DNA of 64,000 nucleotides from Dryomyza anilis. Lineage: Eukaryota > Arthropoda > Insecta > Diptera > Dryomyzidae. Location of the stretch: assembly GCA_951804985.1 (NCBI GenBank), contig OX638131.1, positions 105,668,464 through 105,732,463 of the forward strand. The letters run 5' to 3'. A program made the position numbers and the translations under genes. Numbering within the stretch: the first letter of the stretch is position 1; every line of letters starts with the position of its first letter. Below, piece after piece: positions 1-12,573 of this stretch. The notes under the pieces were generated by a model. It was not told where the DNA came from and made no database searches. It worked only from the letters and a program-made list of their open reading frames with translations.

Positions 1-1580
1 TACTACTCTTGGTTTTATTTACGGTGTAACTTTACCTCTTACACCTTTAACGAAATCAAAAGTGTAAACAGAACTGATATATAATTTCGCAATTCTTTAC
101 ACCCTCACTCTGTGTAAATCACTCTTCTGTACCCACCTATAATCAAGTGATTTAAATTCTTAGCCAGCAATGGTAGTTGGTATATTATCCGCCAAACAAT
201 AGACGCAACGCAGCAAATTCTGTGAAATATGATTTGTCTGAATCGAGAGTTTGGTTGCAAGTTGGTTTATCATTCAAATTTTCAGTGATTCTTTCAAGTC
301 TTACTGCACAGCGAATTTCATTTTCCGATGTCCAAAGTGACCGGCACGACAAATCACCTTGGACGTATTTTCTATATACATATGTCGTCTTATTGTTTGC
401 AAGCGCTCAATATCAAATGCTTCCCATTCTCAACTACTAGACTGGAGAATCATCCCACACTTCGTCTCTGCTAATCTGTAATTTCTACTTCTTCTTTTTC
501 GCCTTTTTTGTACTGCTGCTTATATCGCAGCTTGAAGCACTTTTCTTTTCGAAAAAGTTAAGATTTATTCAGGCTGCAATTATTCTTCGTGCTTGCCTTC
601 TGGTTGACTTGACTTGGTTTGTAAGTGACTCTTAACCACCCCAGCATATTGTCTATATATATTTGCAAAAACAAAAATGAGAAAAAAGACGCCTGCTGGC
701 TTGCGGCTATAAGGTGAAGACAGTTCATAATCTCATTGCTTCTTTGACCGCAGTCTTCCCTTCTTCGCGCATTATCATCTTAACCAAGAAATTTTTGTCT
801 CTGATCGTATGGCTTGTTCTGTAGTTTGTACGACGAGCACGAGTTTGCATGGGAATGAATTGCCTTATTTACCGCACTATTTCGTATATTGATGGAATGT
901 AATTAGTCAATGCCAACATAGTCTCTAGTCTTGGCGGCGGTATAACTCTTTCTTTGACCAATTTTCTGCACGCGTTTTGTGTACTTGATATAATTTTCAA
1001 CTATTGAAGTTTGAGAAATTTCGAGGAGGTTTTACTGCTATGAGGTTTGTCGTATCATTCTTTAAAGCAGCATATTATATGTCCCAACTGTATTAAAGTC
1101 CCTTTGGTGTATATCGTGTAGTATATCACAAACGTTGTTTAAATATGTCCGTAGATTAGTGGTTAATGCTTTGAACTTCGATCCAAAAGACCTATTGTAT
1201 CCTAATACAATACTTGGTATAATTTTCTAATTTCGATGTTTAATGAAATCCAAAGTTGTATTTCCGTATCGTTCTTCAAATTTACATATTACATATGTCA
1301 ACTCTATATAAAAACCCTTCGTCGTTCTGTATTATTTCTGCATTCACTATACAAGACATACAGCCCTATTCTAGCGAGCATGCCAACCGTTATCAATGAA
1401 AATTGTTGTCTATGACAATTATTAAAACATTTTCAGAAAATAAATTTGATAGAATACGAAATTGTGACAGTTGTGCACTATAGCACTATTGTGACCGAAT
1501 TTAGTTTGTGACTCGTTCTTGAATATAGATAATAAATTCTTTATCGGTGATCATCACACTGCTTTTTCGTCTATACATCT
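1..1580. other. Gene-free AT-rich stretch
   Basis: I see no coding gene here. The one open frame (177-440, plus) has no recognisable motif, no splice context and no codon bias. The sequence is moderately AT-rich, non-repetitive, and could be intron or intergenic. Confidence 0.5.
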
Positions 1581-2012
1581 ATATTTTCACATCTTAACCC
1601 TTAAAGGTTGCTGAATCTTGTCGTGTAATCGGTTTCTCTGTGAAAAATTACGTCCGTGAATTATCGTGAAAAACGCTCAAACGTTATGACATATCACCTT
1701 GAAAACGGATCAAAAAAGGAACTTCCAGAGTTGCCAACTTGTCCATATTTTCACATCTTAATCCTTAAAGGTTGCTGAATCTTGTCGTGTAATCGGTTTC
1801 TCTGTGAAAAAATCACGTTCGTGAATTATCGTGAAAAACGCTCAAACGTGACTCATTTATCAAAATTATGACATATCACCTTGAAAACGGATCAAAAAAG
1901 GAACTTCCAGAGTTGCCAACTTGTCCATATTTTCACATCTTAACCCTTAAAGGTTGCTGAATCTTGTCGTGTAATCGGTTTCTCTGTGAAAAATCATGTT
2001 CGTGAATTATCG
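1581..2012. repeat. Tandem repeat, 164-182 bp unit, about 2.5 copies
   Basis: Units begin at 1581, 1745 and 1927, each with ATATTTTCACATCTTAA followed by the same text around AAAGGTTGCTGAATCTTGTC. The second unit carries an extra segment of about 18 nt near 1849-1866. The third is truncated near 2012. The copies are nearly identical, so the duplication is recent compared with the degenerate arrays nearby. Confidence 0.85.
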
Positions 2013-2139
2013 TTCGACATTTATTCTACGTATCAATTATTCCCAACACATCTTGACTAATGCTGATAAAAGTCGTAGAAAACCATTTAAATAGAGTTAC
2101 TATCAAAGATTTTTTTTTCTGAAATGACATTCCCCTAAC

Positions 2140-2870
2140 TGTTACGCCTTCAAATGGATACTACCCCGATTGGATGCTCTTCCAAAATATCTAATTCCAC
2201 GAAAAGACATCTCCTTGATAAGAACACTCCATACAGACACTTGAAATCGACATTTCCCAAATGGATATATTCCCTAAATGTACATTTCCAAATAAATTTT
2301 ATTCCAAATAATAAATGCCCGGATACTGGATACTTCCCCGAATTCAAACTTAAAAAATTTCCTTCAATGGAATATTTCCCTGAAATGAACATTTATCCAA
2401 ATGGCCTTTTCTCTGAAAGATATATATCTTTCACAATGGATATATTCCCTAAATGTACATTTCCAAATAAACTTTCTTCAAAATAATAAATACCCCGAAT
2501 TGAGACATAAAGAATTTCCTTCAATGAGATATTTTCCTGAAATAAATATTTCTCCAAATGGCCACTTCTCCAAAATATATATATCTTTCCCGTATATATA
2601 TAGTCCCGAATTGTACATTTCAAAATGAACTTTCCTCTAAGTTATACATACCCGAGTGGACTCTTCCCCGAATTGAAACTTAAAGAATTTTCATCAACGG
2701 GATATTTTTCTAAATCGGAATATTTCCATGAAATGAACATTTCTCCAAATGGACACTTCTCCGAAAGAAATATATTCCCGAATGGATATATTTCTAAAAT
2801 GTATATTTCCAAATCAACTTTCATCCAAATAGTACATACTCGTTTTTTAAAAACAACGGAGTGAAAACGG
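2140..2870. repeat. Degenerate minisatellite (CCAAATGGAYAYWTTCC-like)
   Basis: Short related words such as AAATGGATATATTCC, AAATGTACATTTCC and CCAAATGGACACTTCTCC recur throughout. The repeat leaves several open frames on both strands over the same bases (for example 2154-2486 plus and 2642-3022 minus). These are best explained by repeat composition and not by genes. Another block of the same repeat lies at 3180-3730. Confidence 0.7.
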
Positions 2871-3125
2871 AATAAAATCAGTGTATGTTGTCCGTACATA
2901 ACGGAGTACATACGACACAGAAACGGTGTACCCCTTAGCAAACGGAGTTTAAACGTATACGTCACTACGGAGTGAAAATGGCAGAAAAACGGTATATTCG
3001 AATTACGGACTATAAACGGCATTTAAACGGAGTGGAATTATTTGGCATGCCGTAAATGTTCCGTTTACGTTCAAGTATCGACGGATCCGACTTGTACGTA
3101 CCGTAAACGTGCCGTTAGAAACGAA
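2858..3125. repeat. ACGGAGT-rich block inside the minisatellite
   Basis: Five ACGGAGT occurrences plus many AAACGG/CCGTTT words occur in about 270 bp. This block is more GC-rich than its flanks and separates two blocks of the CCAAATGG minisatellite. It may be a different degenerate repeat or an inserted fragment. No coding signal is seen. Confidence 0.45.
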
Positions 3126-3179
3126 ATTGTGATTTCGTTTGTTTACTGAGCTCAGTTAAAATGATTCTTGGGGAATTGA

Positions 3180-3730
3180 CACTTCCCCTAATTGAAACTT
3201 AAACAATTTTCTTCGACGGGCAACTTCGATGGGATACTATTCCAAAAGACATATATTCTCAAATGGATATAGTTCCAAAATGTACATGTCCCCAAAGGAA
3301 CAGTTCGCCAAATGGACACTTTCCAAAAACAAATTTCCTTAAGATGAACATTTTTCCAAATGGATATTTTCCCTAAAAAGACAATCCGCCAATGGATATA
3401 TTGAAAATATATACTTTTTCAAATGGATTATCTCCGAATTAACACATACCTTCGCCGAATGACACATTTCCTTGAATATATTCCAGAAATGTACATGTTC
3501 AAATGAACATTCGAAGAATGTAATCTCTTCGAAAGACTCATTTCCCCGAATGGATATATTTCAAAAAGGTACATTTTTAAATGAATGTTCCTCGAATAAA
3601 TACCTATTTGATATGATACTTTCCTTAAATATATTTCTTTCTGAATGGAAAGCTTTTTAAAAGAGACATTTTCTTTAGTTGAACATTTCTCCGAATGAAT
3701 ACTTCCTCGAATATATTTTTATAGATTTCC
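3180..3730. repeat. Second block of the degenerate CCAAATGG minisatellite
   Basis: The same vocabulary as 2140-2870 returns (TTCCAAATGGATAT, CCGAATGGATATATTTC). The spacing is irregular and the copies have diverged, so the array is old. Confidence 0.6.
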
Positions 3731-5030
3731 AATTAGGGCGAACTGGATTTCGGGGACATAAACATTTAAATTATTAAAATTTCATTGAGGTATGTCATTG
3801 AGTTTCATGAATATGTTGCGAATTATATTTCAAAATCTAGATTGTATTAAAAAGGTAGAATTATACTTAATTCCCTGTATGCAACTGTTTTATGTATTTG
3901 ATCAAAAATATCAGAAAACGGAATTCACATTTGCTAAAAAATTATGCAACAGAAACTACGATTTTCTCACATTAAGATTTCCCATAAAATAAAAAAATAC
4001 GAAGCTTATAAAAGTACAAAGAAAATCTTAAAAGTCTTACATAACAAAAAAAATACATAAAATATATAAAAAAAAAACACACCGATGAAGCGGAAATGAA
4101 AATGCGCACGTGCGTTCATGAAAAATATGCGGATTTTCTAAATTAAATAGAAACAAAGTAAAAACAAATACGTTCTTTACACGATGTTTAAAACTCATTT
4201 GCAAGCAACCACAATAACAATAGACAAATAAATTATAAAATCACTTCCTATTTCATCAAGAAGACGAGTAGAAATAAAAATAAAAAAAAATAATTTTATA
4301 TAAAAAAAATCAATTTCCAAAGTTTTGCCATTGAAGAAAAGTGAATTTAGAAGATGTAGTAGATTGAAGTTCTGAACTGTAGTTCGTGTCTTTCAACAAA
4401 TTGAAAAATTAAATAAAAGAAAAAAAAACTATGAAAACTTCACAAACTCTAGATATTCTAGGGTATAAAAGTGCTAGACAGAGCTAGCATAATTACATAA
4501 TCATGTTAGAACCCAATATGCAGCGTGACTTATCCGCAGGGCTCACATCAAATTGTGCTCAACTCACAAGAACGATCTTCATTCTGCGATATATATTATT
4601 TTCTGGTTGCTTTTTTTAAGCTATTCCTCTGCTTGTCATTAAGTTGGAGTATTGTTCTAAGAAGTATAAACATAAAATAAAAATAAAACGCACTAACAGA
4701 ATTCTTTGCAAGATCACTTTGAGGATCAGCCAAATACTATAAGAGTTTTTCGTAATATTCTTTTTTGTTATATGTATTTGCAAAATTATGGAAAAAAACT
4801 TTTAAAAAAATATAAAAAAATTAAAGTTAATCTCAGTAAAAAAAGTCTTTACACGATCACATCGATATCAACCAAAATATTAGAAAAAAAAAAATGATGG
4901 AATTATGTTAAAGGTATTTCACACTTTCGTTTTATTTCAAAATTTCCCTGTTAGGTAGTAATGATTATGTCCAGATCATGTCACTGGTGGGTTGTGATGA
5001 TAATGAAATACAATGATCACTTCATGAGCC
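3731..5030. other. Gene-free AT-rich stretch
   Basis: Very AT-rich sequence with poly-A runs and no convincing exon. Open frames at 3792-3992 and 4706-4897 are low-complexity, K/F/N-rich, and have no recognisable domain. Confidence 0.5.
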
Positions 5031-5199
5031 TCTAGTTCAATTTTTATTTAGATTAATAATTTTGGCATAAGGCTTGAATCATGATATAGAAGGTAATGTA
5101 CATAAAATGGAAAAAAAAGGAAACCTGGAAAAAATGATTTTCTTTTAATAAATTAATTTCTTGTTTTAAATAAATAACTCTAATTTTCAAAATAGAAAT

Positions 5200-5890
5200 A
5201 TATAAATTTTATAGGAAAATACTACCATGAGCTGTGGATCATGTTTATATCTCTATGGTAGACACACGAAGAATGTAAAAAAAACACAAAAGATTGAAAT
5301 ATTGAAAAACACAATAAAAACCCTAAAATCTTTTAAATAAAAATATGGTTCAAATAAGAAATAAGTTTCATGACTTCGAAATCACAATGGAAAATACTAC
5401 GATCAGCTTTGGGTTTCAAAGTTTGTACCATAACAGAATAAACCGAAAATAAATCAGAAAGATATAAAAAAATATATGTCTTTTGAACGATATTTAAGAA
5501 ATTAATTTCTTATAAACTACTCTAATTTTCTAAATAGAAATATATATATTATATAGGTAGATGCATAAGTAAAATATAAGAAATATTTTTCTTGACTTCA
5601 TTAATAAAATCCAAATTTCGAAATCTTGTATGAAAATTCTACGATCAGCTCTGGATCATGTTTGTGTTTCTTAGGAAGATTCATATGTAAGCTTGAAAAA
5701 ATAAATTAAGATTATGTAAAGCACGATAAAGACTTGAAAATCTTTAAAATAAAAATATCTTTTAAATAAGAAATACATTTCTTGACTGCAATAATAAAAT
5801 CCAATTTTCGAAATCTTGTACGAAAATACTACAATAAGTTGTGAATCATATTTATGTTTCTAGCACAACAGATGAATATGAAAATCCGAA
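5200..5890. repeat. Degenerate tandem repeat, about 180-240 bp unit, 4 copies
   Basis: A shared core resembling GAAAATACTACGATCAGCT, followed by TGGATCATGTTT-like sequence, recurs near 5214, 5390, 5631 and 5821. Each is followed by similar A-rich text ending in CTTTTAAATAAAAATAT. The copies have diverged and differ in length. Confidence 0.65.
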
Positions 5891-5933
5891 AAAATTCTGA
5901 AGAAAACCTTTTAGTTCATGCAACAATGTAGCA

Positions 5934-6560
5934 TTATCTAAAGCAAAAACAAGCAAAACATATAAATTCAGCAACAGCAGTAACATTGCCAAAAACCAAG
6001 TCGGAAGTCAAAGATCGCACCTTCCCAATATAGGCGCTGATCGCCCGTAGTCTGATCGCTGGCCCTGACATTGATGTAATAAATTTACATTTTATTTGCA
6101 CACACTTTGGGGTTTTAATGTTTTCCACTGAAGTAAAAGTATTAAAGGAACCAGCAACCACAGCGACAGGGATAAACGGGGCCGGACATGGATAGTAGGT
6201 AGTTTTGATTGTCGGTTGAATGGCACATGAGAACAAGATCGACCAGTGAGCGAGTGAGGCAGGCAGGCACACTTGGCAGCAGTATCGATCGATGGACCTA
6301 CAGTTGGACAGACACAATACGGCGACGCCTTTGACCCATGTTCTGAGTCGCTTAATGCGTAGCAACGCGTGAATTATTTTATTTTTTCAATATTATTTTC
6401 ATTTTGTAAGATTGCGATCGTGCTGCAACATTGTAATAAAGACCAAAACTAAATGTGCAACACAAAGTTAACGCTTTTAACGCATTAATGGCCAGGGTAT
6501 TAAGTAAACGTACGTGTTCTTAGAGTTAACAGCAGCAAAATGCACAGTAAAATAAAATCG
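5934..6560. other. GC-richer island with an unsupported minus-strand ORF
   Basis: This segment is clearly less AT-rich than its surroundings. A 143-codon frame is open on the minus strand (6365 to 5934) but shows no recognisable domain. Its composition is rich in Cys, Ser and Phe, and no splice context is obvious. It could be a conserved non-coding region or a chance frame. I do not call it a gene. Confidence 0.2.
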
Positions 6561-6679
6561 TGGCGTTCCGATCGTGGCTACGATCGTTAAAAACAATAAA
6601 TAACTGAACTAAGTTTTAAACCATATCAAGCTAAATTAGTAGAAGTGGCAACAAACAAGTGTCGACTTTGTCTAAAATT

Positions 6680-7995
6680 TCAAAAATAAATTTTTCACTT
6701 TTAATTCAATTTTTCACTAAAAATACAATTTTTCACTAAGAAGTAAATTTTTCACTAAAATTTCAAATTTTCACTAAAAATTCAATTTTTCACTAAAAAT
6801 TCAATTTTTCACTAAAAATTCAATTTTTCACTAAAAATTCAATTTTTTACTAAAAATTCAATTTTTCACTAAAAATTCAATTTTTCACTAAAAATTCAAT
6901 TTTTCACTAAAAATTCAATTTTTCACTAAAAATTAAATTTTTCACTAAAATTCAATTTTTCACTAAAAATTCAATTGTTTACTTAAAATTCAATTTTTCA
7001 CTAAAAATTCAATTGTTTACTTAAAATTCAATTTTTCACTAAAAATTCAATTTTTCACTAAAAATTAAATTTTTCACTAAAAATTAAATTTTTCACTAAA
7101 AATTAAATTTTTCACTAAAAATTAAATTTTTCACGAAAAATTAAATTTTTCACTAAAAATTAAATTTTTCACTAAAAATTAAATTTTTCATCAAAAATTC
7201 AATTTTTCACTAAAAATTCAATTTTTCACTAAAAATTCAATTTTTCACTAAAAATTCAATTTTTCACTAAAAATTCAATTTTTCACTAAAAATTCAATTT
7301 TTCACTAAAAATTCAATTTTTCACTAAAAATTCAATTTTTTACTAAAAATTCAATTTTTCACTAAAATTCAATTTTTCACTAAAAATTCAATTGTTTACT
7401 TCAAATTCAATTTTTCACTAAAAATTCAATTGTTTACTTAAAATTCAATTTTTCACTAAAAATTCAATTTTTCACTAAAAATTAAATTTTTCACTAAAAA
7501 TTAAATTTTTCACTAAAAATTAAATTTTTCACTAAAAATTAAATTTTTCACTAAAAATTAAATTTTTCACTAAAAATTAAATTTTTCATCAAAAATTCAA
7601 TTTTTCACTAAAAATTCAATTTTTCACTAAAAATTCAATTTTTCACTAAAAATTCAATTTTTCACTAAAAATTCAATTTTTCACTAAAAATTCAATTTTT
7701 CACTAAAAATTCAATTTTTCACTAAAAATTCAATTTTTCACTAAAAATTCAATTTTTCACTCAAAATTTACTTTTTTTACTAAAAATTTAATTTTCCACT
7801 AAAAATTCAATGAAAATTTTCACTAAAATTAAATTTTTCAATAAAATTATATATTTCACTAAAAATTCAATTTTTAACCAAAAATTCTATTTTTCACTAA
7901 TAATTTAAGTTTTCACCAAAAATTCAATTTTTACTAAAAATTGTAATTTTTATTATAAATTCAATTTTTAACAAAAATTCAATTTTTCACTACAA
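6680..7995. repeat. 19-bp satellite array A (TTCAATTTTTCACTAAAAA)
   Basis: About 65-70 head-to-tail copies of a 19-bp unit. There are runs of variants in which TTCAA becomes TTAAA, and single units with CATC in place of CACT (near 7189 and 7587). Blocks of variants recur in the same order (compare 6780-7200 with 7200-7620), which indicates segmental duplication inside the array. The array degenerates after 7750 and ends about 50 bp before the hAT-like element. Reverse-complement arrays lie at 15.3-16.4 and 33.4-34.9 kb. Confidence 0.95.
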
Positions 7996-9403
7996 ATTAT
8001 AATTAAATTAATATTTAAATGAGTTATATTCAATATTTTATTATAATCAAGGATTGAAACCTAAACGAATAACGGTTTCGATTTCGGTTTCGGTTTTTTC
8101 CGCGTTTCGGTTTCGGTTACGGTTTCGGTTTTAAGTTTTTATAACGAAACGGTTTCGGTATACCGGTTCCATGTTACGGTTTCGGTTTTGATTTCGGTTT
8201 TTGTATAAAATTTCTTTATATCCATATTTTTCAAATAATTTTACATTTTTTATATGGTGCTAAATTATGATCAAATTATGATACTGGGGTAAAGTGGGAA
8301 ACGTAATTTAAACAATGTTGGTTGTTATTTTAGTAAAATATTGTGTTATATGAATTTATTTAATTGATTACGTCAAGAAAAAAATTTAATTTAAAATTTC
8401 GTGACCACAAACCAATGAAAAGCAACATTTTGACTTCACCTGATATATGATCTGAATTGAAAAGAAGATGAATTTTGTACAATTTTCATCCATAAAAGCC
8501 AAAGAAATTAAATTTCAACAATTCTGTGAACTGCAATATATGTAAACTAGTGTTGATCATTTGCAAGAGCAAGGCAAGAAATGTTAATCTTAATCTTTTA
8601 AATTTTAAATAAAGATCGAAGACAAATATCTTAAACTGCATATTAATTATGAAAACGAATAGAATTTGAACACTAAATGTATTTAAGTTACTTATTTTCC
8701 ATATTTTCAATTTCTTCAACATTTTACTAACAAAAAAATCTAAAAACATAAAAATTTGAATTATATTTTAACAAGAATTAACAAATAAAAAATAATTGTA
8801 TAAAACAAGTGATGTTGACAAGACAATTCAAAATCTCAAGGCCATAATAAAATGAACAAAAAGTCACCAAATACATTTTCAAAATGCTAAATATTTTTTA
8901 CAAACATCTTTATGTATCTGTCAATTTTTAATCGATGATCTCCATTTTTTTACCACATGATAAGAAAACGTAAATCTATCAATTGATATTTCAACTTTAA
9001 AAATGCATCAATTACTTTTTATAATATTTATCAACAAACTCGAAAATTAAGTTTTTCATAAAAATGTATTTGGTGACTTTTCGTTCTACAACGACGATAT
9101 ACAGGATACGACATACATATACAATAAATATAAGGAATATTTCGTATAAGCATATTTCTGTTTTCGTCACAGATTAAAAAAATCCGTATGCTACACGTAC
9201 CGTATGTCAAGAGAACTCAAATAATATCTTGCAAAGTAACATTTTTCTTTGCGAACACCATGCGAACACAAACTCAAACGCTACAAAGCGAATACTAACA
9301 GAAAGAAGAGAATATAACAATAACGATTACGATTCGTATACACACACTTTCCCAACGACAACTCTTCGTTGCTTTCCTGTATCATCGAGTGGCAACAAAC
9401 ATA

Positions 9404-9482
9404 CGCATGACATCAGACAGACGCATGACAACGGACAGACGCATGACACAGACAGACGCATGAAAACGGACAGACGCATGGC
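9404..9482. repeat. Minisatellite GACAGACGCATGACA-like, about 5 units
   Basis: The words ACGCATGAC/ACGCATGAA alternate with GACAGACGC at 16-19 bp spacing. The block lies inside the hAT-like element, in a stretch of more balanced base composition. The overlapping frames on both strands are by-products of the repeat. Confidence 0.8.
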
Positions 9483-10199
9483 ACCACACTACATGTATGT
9501 ATCTAGTACAGCTCTCTAGTTGGCAACAACAACGAGTTCTCTTTGTGGTACAAAATATTTCCCGCCAAAATTCTATCAAAAGCTTGTATGCTGCTTTATT
9601 CGCATTTTTGTTGTTGTTGCACTTTCAAACGAATCAGCGGATTTGTGAAAAAAGAAAAACACAAAAAGCAATATATCAGCTAAATATATCACACTGTGAA
9701 AATATTCATATATTATTTTTTATTACTTCATGATTTTACAATTAACAAAATAACTATATATAAAAGTAAAACCAAAATAATAATGTGCATAGCACAGTGC
9801 TTATGCACAATCGATGTACGAACTAAGAGAAAAAACATTGTTTTGTCTGTTTTAACTTTTTGAAGCGACTTTTGAAGCACTTTTAAAGCTATTTACCGCT
9901 TCAAAAGTGCTTCACATGCCTTATTTTTAAGATGCTTATATTCTTTAGAAATGACAAAAACAAAAAAAAACACACATCTTCATTAATGTTCACGTTCATA
10001 AATATTTTGCACGCTTTCCATTGTTACTTGTTGTTCAATATTTAGTAATATCATGAATTATTTTGTATATCATTATTACCTTAAAAACATAATAAATACA
10101 ACAAAATCATAAAAAATGCAAGTCTTCCTTTTCTTGCAGTCTTAGTCTTGCACTTGCTCTTGTTCTTTTTCTTGCAAAATCTCTATTTTGTTCTCGCTT

Positions 10200-10229
10200 T
10201 TGTTCTTGCAAAAAAAAATGCAAGAACAA
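10200..10229. repeat. Perfect hairpin with A8 loop
   Basis: TTGTTCTTGCA (10200-10210), eight A residues, then TGCAAGAACAA (10219-10229). This is an 11-bp perfect stem, preceded by several looser CTTGC-rich words from 10130. It lies inside the hAT-like element. Confidence 0.8.
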
Positions 10230-11016
10230 GAAATTTTTAATCATCACTAATGTAAACAAATATCTGCCTTATACTTGAAATTTTTAAACTTGTCTAAGTT
10301 GCACTTCATTTTTCGTATTTCCGTAAATAGGTACTGAGATGTTAATAATTTGAAATTTTTTTTACATTTTTTTTTGCATTACATTGTTTTGTTTATGTCC
10401 GAAATTGAGCTGTTTTGAAACATCAGTCAAAAATCCATTAGAAGACTTATAAATGGTATTCTATTGAATAGATCATTTAAAAGAATTTAAAATATATTCA
10501 AATGAACTTTTCAAAACTTGTTCCACTTTACCTCAAGCTCCCCTATATATTTTACTAATAAAATAAATAAAAAACCAATTATAAAATTTTAATCATTTTT
10601 TAACGTAAAAATTTTGCTTGGAGTTGCTGGTGTTTTGTTGTTAATTCGATTAATGAAACAAAAAACAAATTTTAGACCAAATACCGTTGTTTTGGAAATA
10701 TCGTTTCTCAAAAAACAACATGTGAATTTTTGTACAACCAAAAATGTTTATTTTGGGAACTCCAAATTTTAATTAATGAAATTTTACTTAAGATCTTCTA
10801 TATAAAATAAAATATGTTTTTCTGGTTTTTTGTATACTTTTTTAAAAACCGTTTTAAACCGGTATAAAACCGAAACCGTTTATATCGGTTTTGGATATCG
10901 GTTTATTTCTGATTTTCGTATAACGGTTTCGGTTACGGTTTCGGTTTTAAAAATGAAACGGTTTTAAACGGATATCGGTTTCGGTTTCGGTTACGGTTTC
11001 AATCCTTGATTATAAT

Positions 11017-12108
11017 ATAAAAATTCAAAAATATTTACACTATAATTAAGTAAAAAATCAAAAAATACTAATTAAACTAATAATCGTTTAAACGTCAAAG
11101 TGATTGACCAATTTTCTGCAGTTTCGTGGTGATTAATGAATTTTTTTAATATTTTTTATTATTTTTGGCGTAATACAGCAACCAAACTGCGCCACAACTA
11201 ACGACAGCAGGTATTTATTAAATTGTTGTTGCAATAAACAAATGAAATTATGTCGTAATAATTGAGACAATCATTTAAAAACCAAGCACATGCGGCAGTT
11301 TAAAAATAATTACAATGTAGTTAAATGAACTGCTTTGTGTGGCATGATTTACGATGACAAATAATAGGAGGTATTTATGAAAAAAAAAAGAAAAATAGAA
11401 ATACTTATTGTTCTAGCAGCCAAATTCTATAAAGAAACGACCCAGATTTGGCGAATATCAGAGGCAACAGCCGCTGCAGCACCTAAATGACAACGTGCCG
11501 ACCCTGACTGCGTCGCTTGTTAACATTTTGAATTTATTTGTAGCAGCATTAAATGAATTTATGACACCATCATGACAAAAAATGAAAAAAAAACAACCAA
11601 AGTCACAAATACCTCACTGACGAGCGGTGCGCCATGATTGCAGTAGCAGCCAAACGCATTTGGCGGTTGACACATTTTCATACCTCACCCAGCCACAGCG
11701 GCGGCTTAATTGCAATCATTAGACACGAGCAACAAAAAAAAAAAAAAAAAAAAAAAAAAATTAAAAAAATATATAAAAAACACTGAAACCGTCAAAATGT
11801 CGCATAGAAATCGCTGCTAAAATAATTAGGTTTGCATGCAAAAAAAAACATCATACAGCAAATAAATTGATTTATAATCCCCGCCACATTTGCTGCAACA
11901 TGTCGTCGTTGGCGTTAGTTGCTTGCAGCGGCAGCAACAGTTGCTGTCACTACTGCAGCAGACTCACCTCAAAAGATACCAACGAACTCTGCGCAAAAAT
12001 CAAACGAAAAAAACCTACTAAAACCTACAAAAAAACCTTGAGCAGTGTTCATGGCAACGCTGTCCATTGAAAAGCCATTTAGAATATTTGCAGCTTAAGA
12101 AGTTTATA

Positions 12109-12139
<31 letters not shown>

Positions 12140-12570
12140 AATTCGTCAAATCGAGTGGGTTTTATAAAACAACAAAAACAAATGTTAATTGTATTTAAAA
12201 CTAAAATTGAAAATACCTACAATAAAAAAAAAACTGTTGGTATTGAGAGCGCGCAAAATAATTAATTATTGAAGAAAGACATGAAACCGTCAAATGACAA
12301 CGTTGTGTGGAGTCTAGCAAAATAAGCTGCTTGTAAAAAAACACCATTACACTATGAAAAAATAAATTTTATAATATATATTTCAAATATAATGATAATG
12401 AGTTGTCCATCAAATTTCGATTGATTTTGTTTGTAATAATTCATTAAAAAGATCTTAAATGGTTTTCATAATTCAATTGTTTGTGAAACAGTTAATTTTC
12501 AGATCTATCGATGAAAATAAAACTTCTGAACATTGAATATTAAAAAAGTTAGATTACTTATATATCCACG
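11017..12570. other. No confirmed gene; poly-A and CTG microsatellites
   Basis: This stretch contains a poly-A run of about 28 nt (11732-11760) and a CTG microsatellite (about 12110-12138). A GC-richer stretch spans 11430-11720 and 11870-12060. The frame at 11867-12070 (plus) lacks recognisable motifs. On the minus strand a strong splice-donor-like AG|GTGAGT occurs near 11969; it is discussed under findings. Confidence 0.4.
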
Positions 12571-12573
12571 CTA

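Larger units (their letters stand above)
8048..11008. mobile_element. Non-autonomous hAT-like element, 2961 bp
   Basis: The element starts with CAAGGATTGAAACC and ends with its perfect inverse, GGTTTCAATCCTTG. It is flanked on both sides by the identical 8-mer ATTATAAT (8040-8047 and 11009-11016), and an 8-bp target duplication is the hAT signature. Both ends carry dense subterminal CGGTTTCGGTTACGG repeats (8070-8205 and 10850-11000). No transposase-like frame exists inside. The open frames are short and low-complexity, so the element would depend on a transposase supplied in trans. Because ATTATAAT is itself palindromic, the TIR/TSD boundary could in principle be read differently. Confidence 0.8.

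Noticed and set aside
2154..2486. 110-codon plus frame and overlapping minus frames
   Set aside because: Frames are open on both strands over a degenerate minisatellite; no domain or splice support.
5934..6365. 143-codon minus frame
   Set aside because: It lies in a GC-richer patch but has no recognisable domain, and neither codon bias nor splice context convinced me. It was left as an island, not a gene.
6680..7995. CRISPR-like reading of the 19-bp periodic array
   Set aside because: Units are contiguous without unique spacers, and the genome is eukaryotic. It is a satellite.
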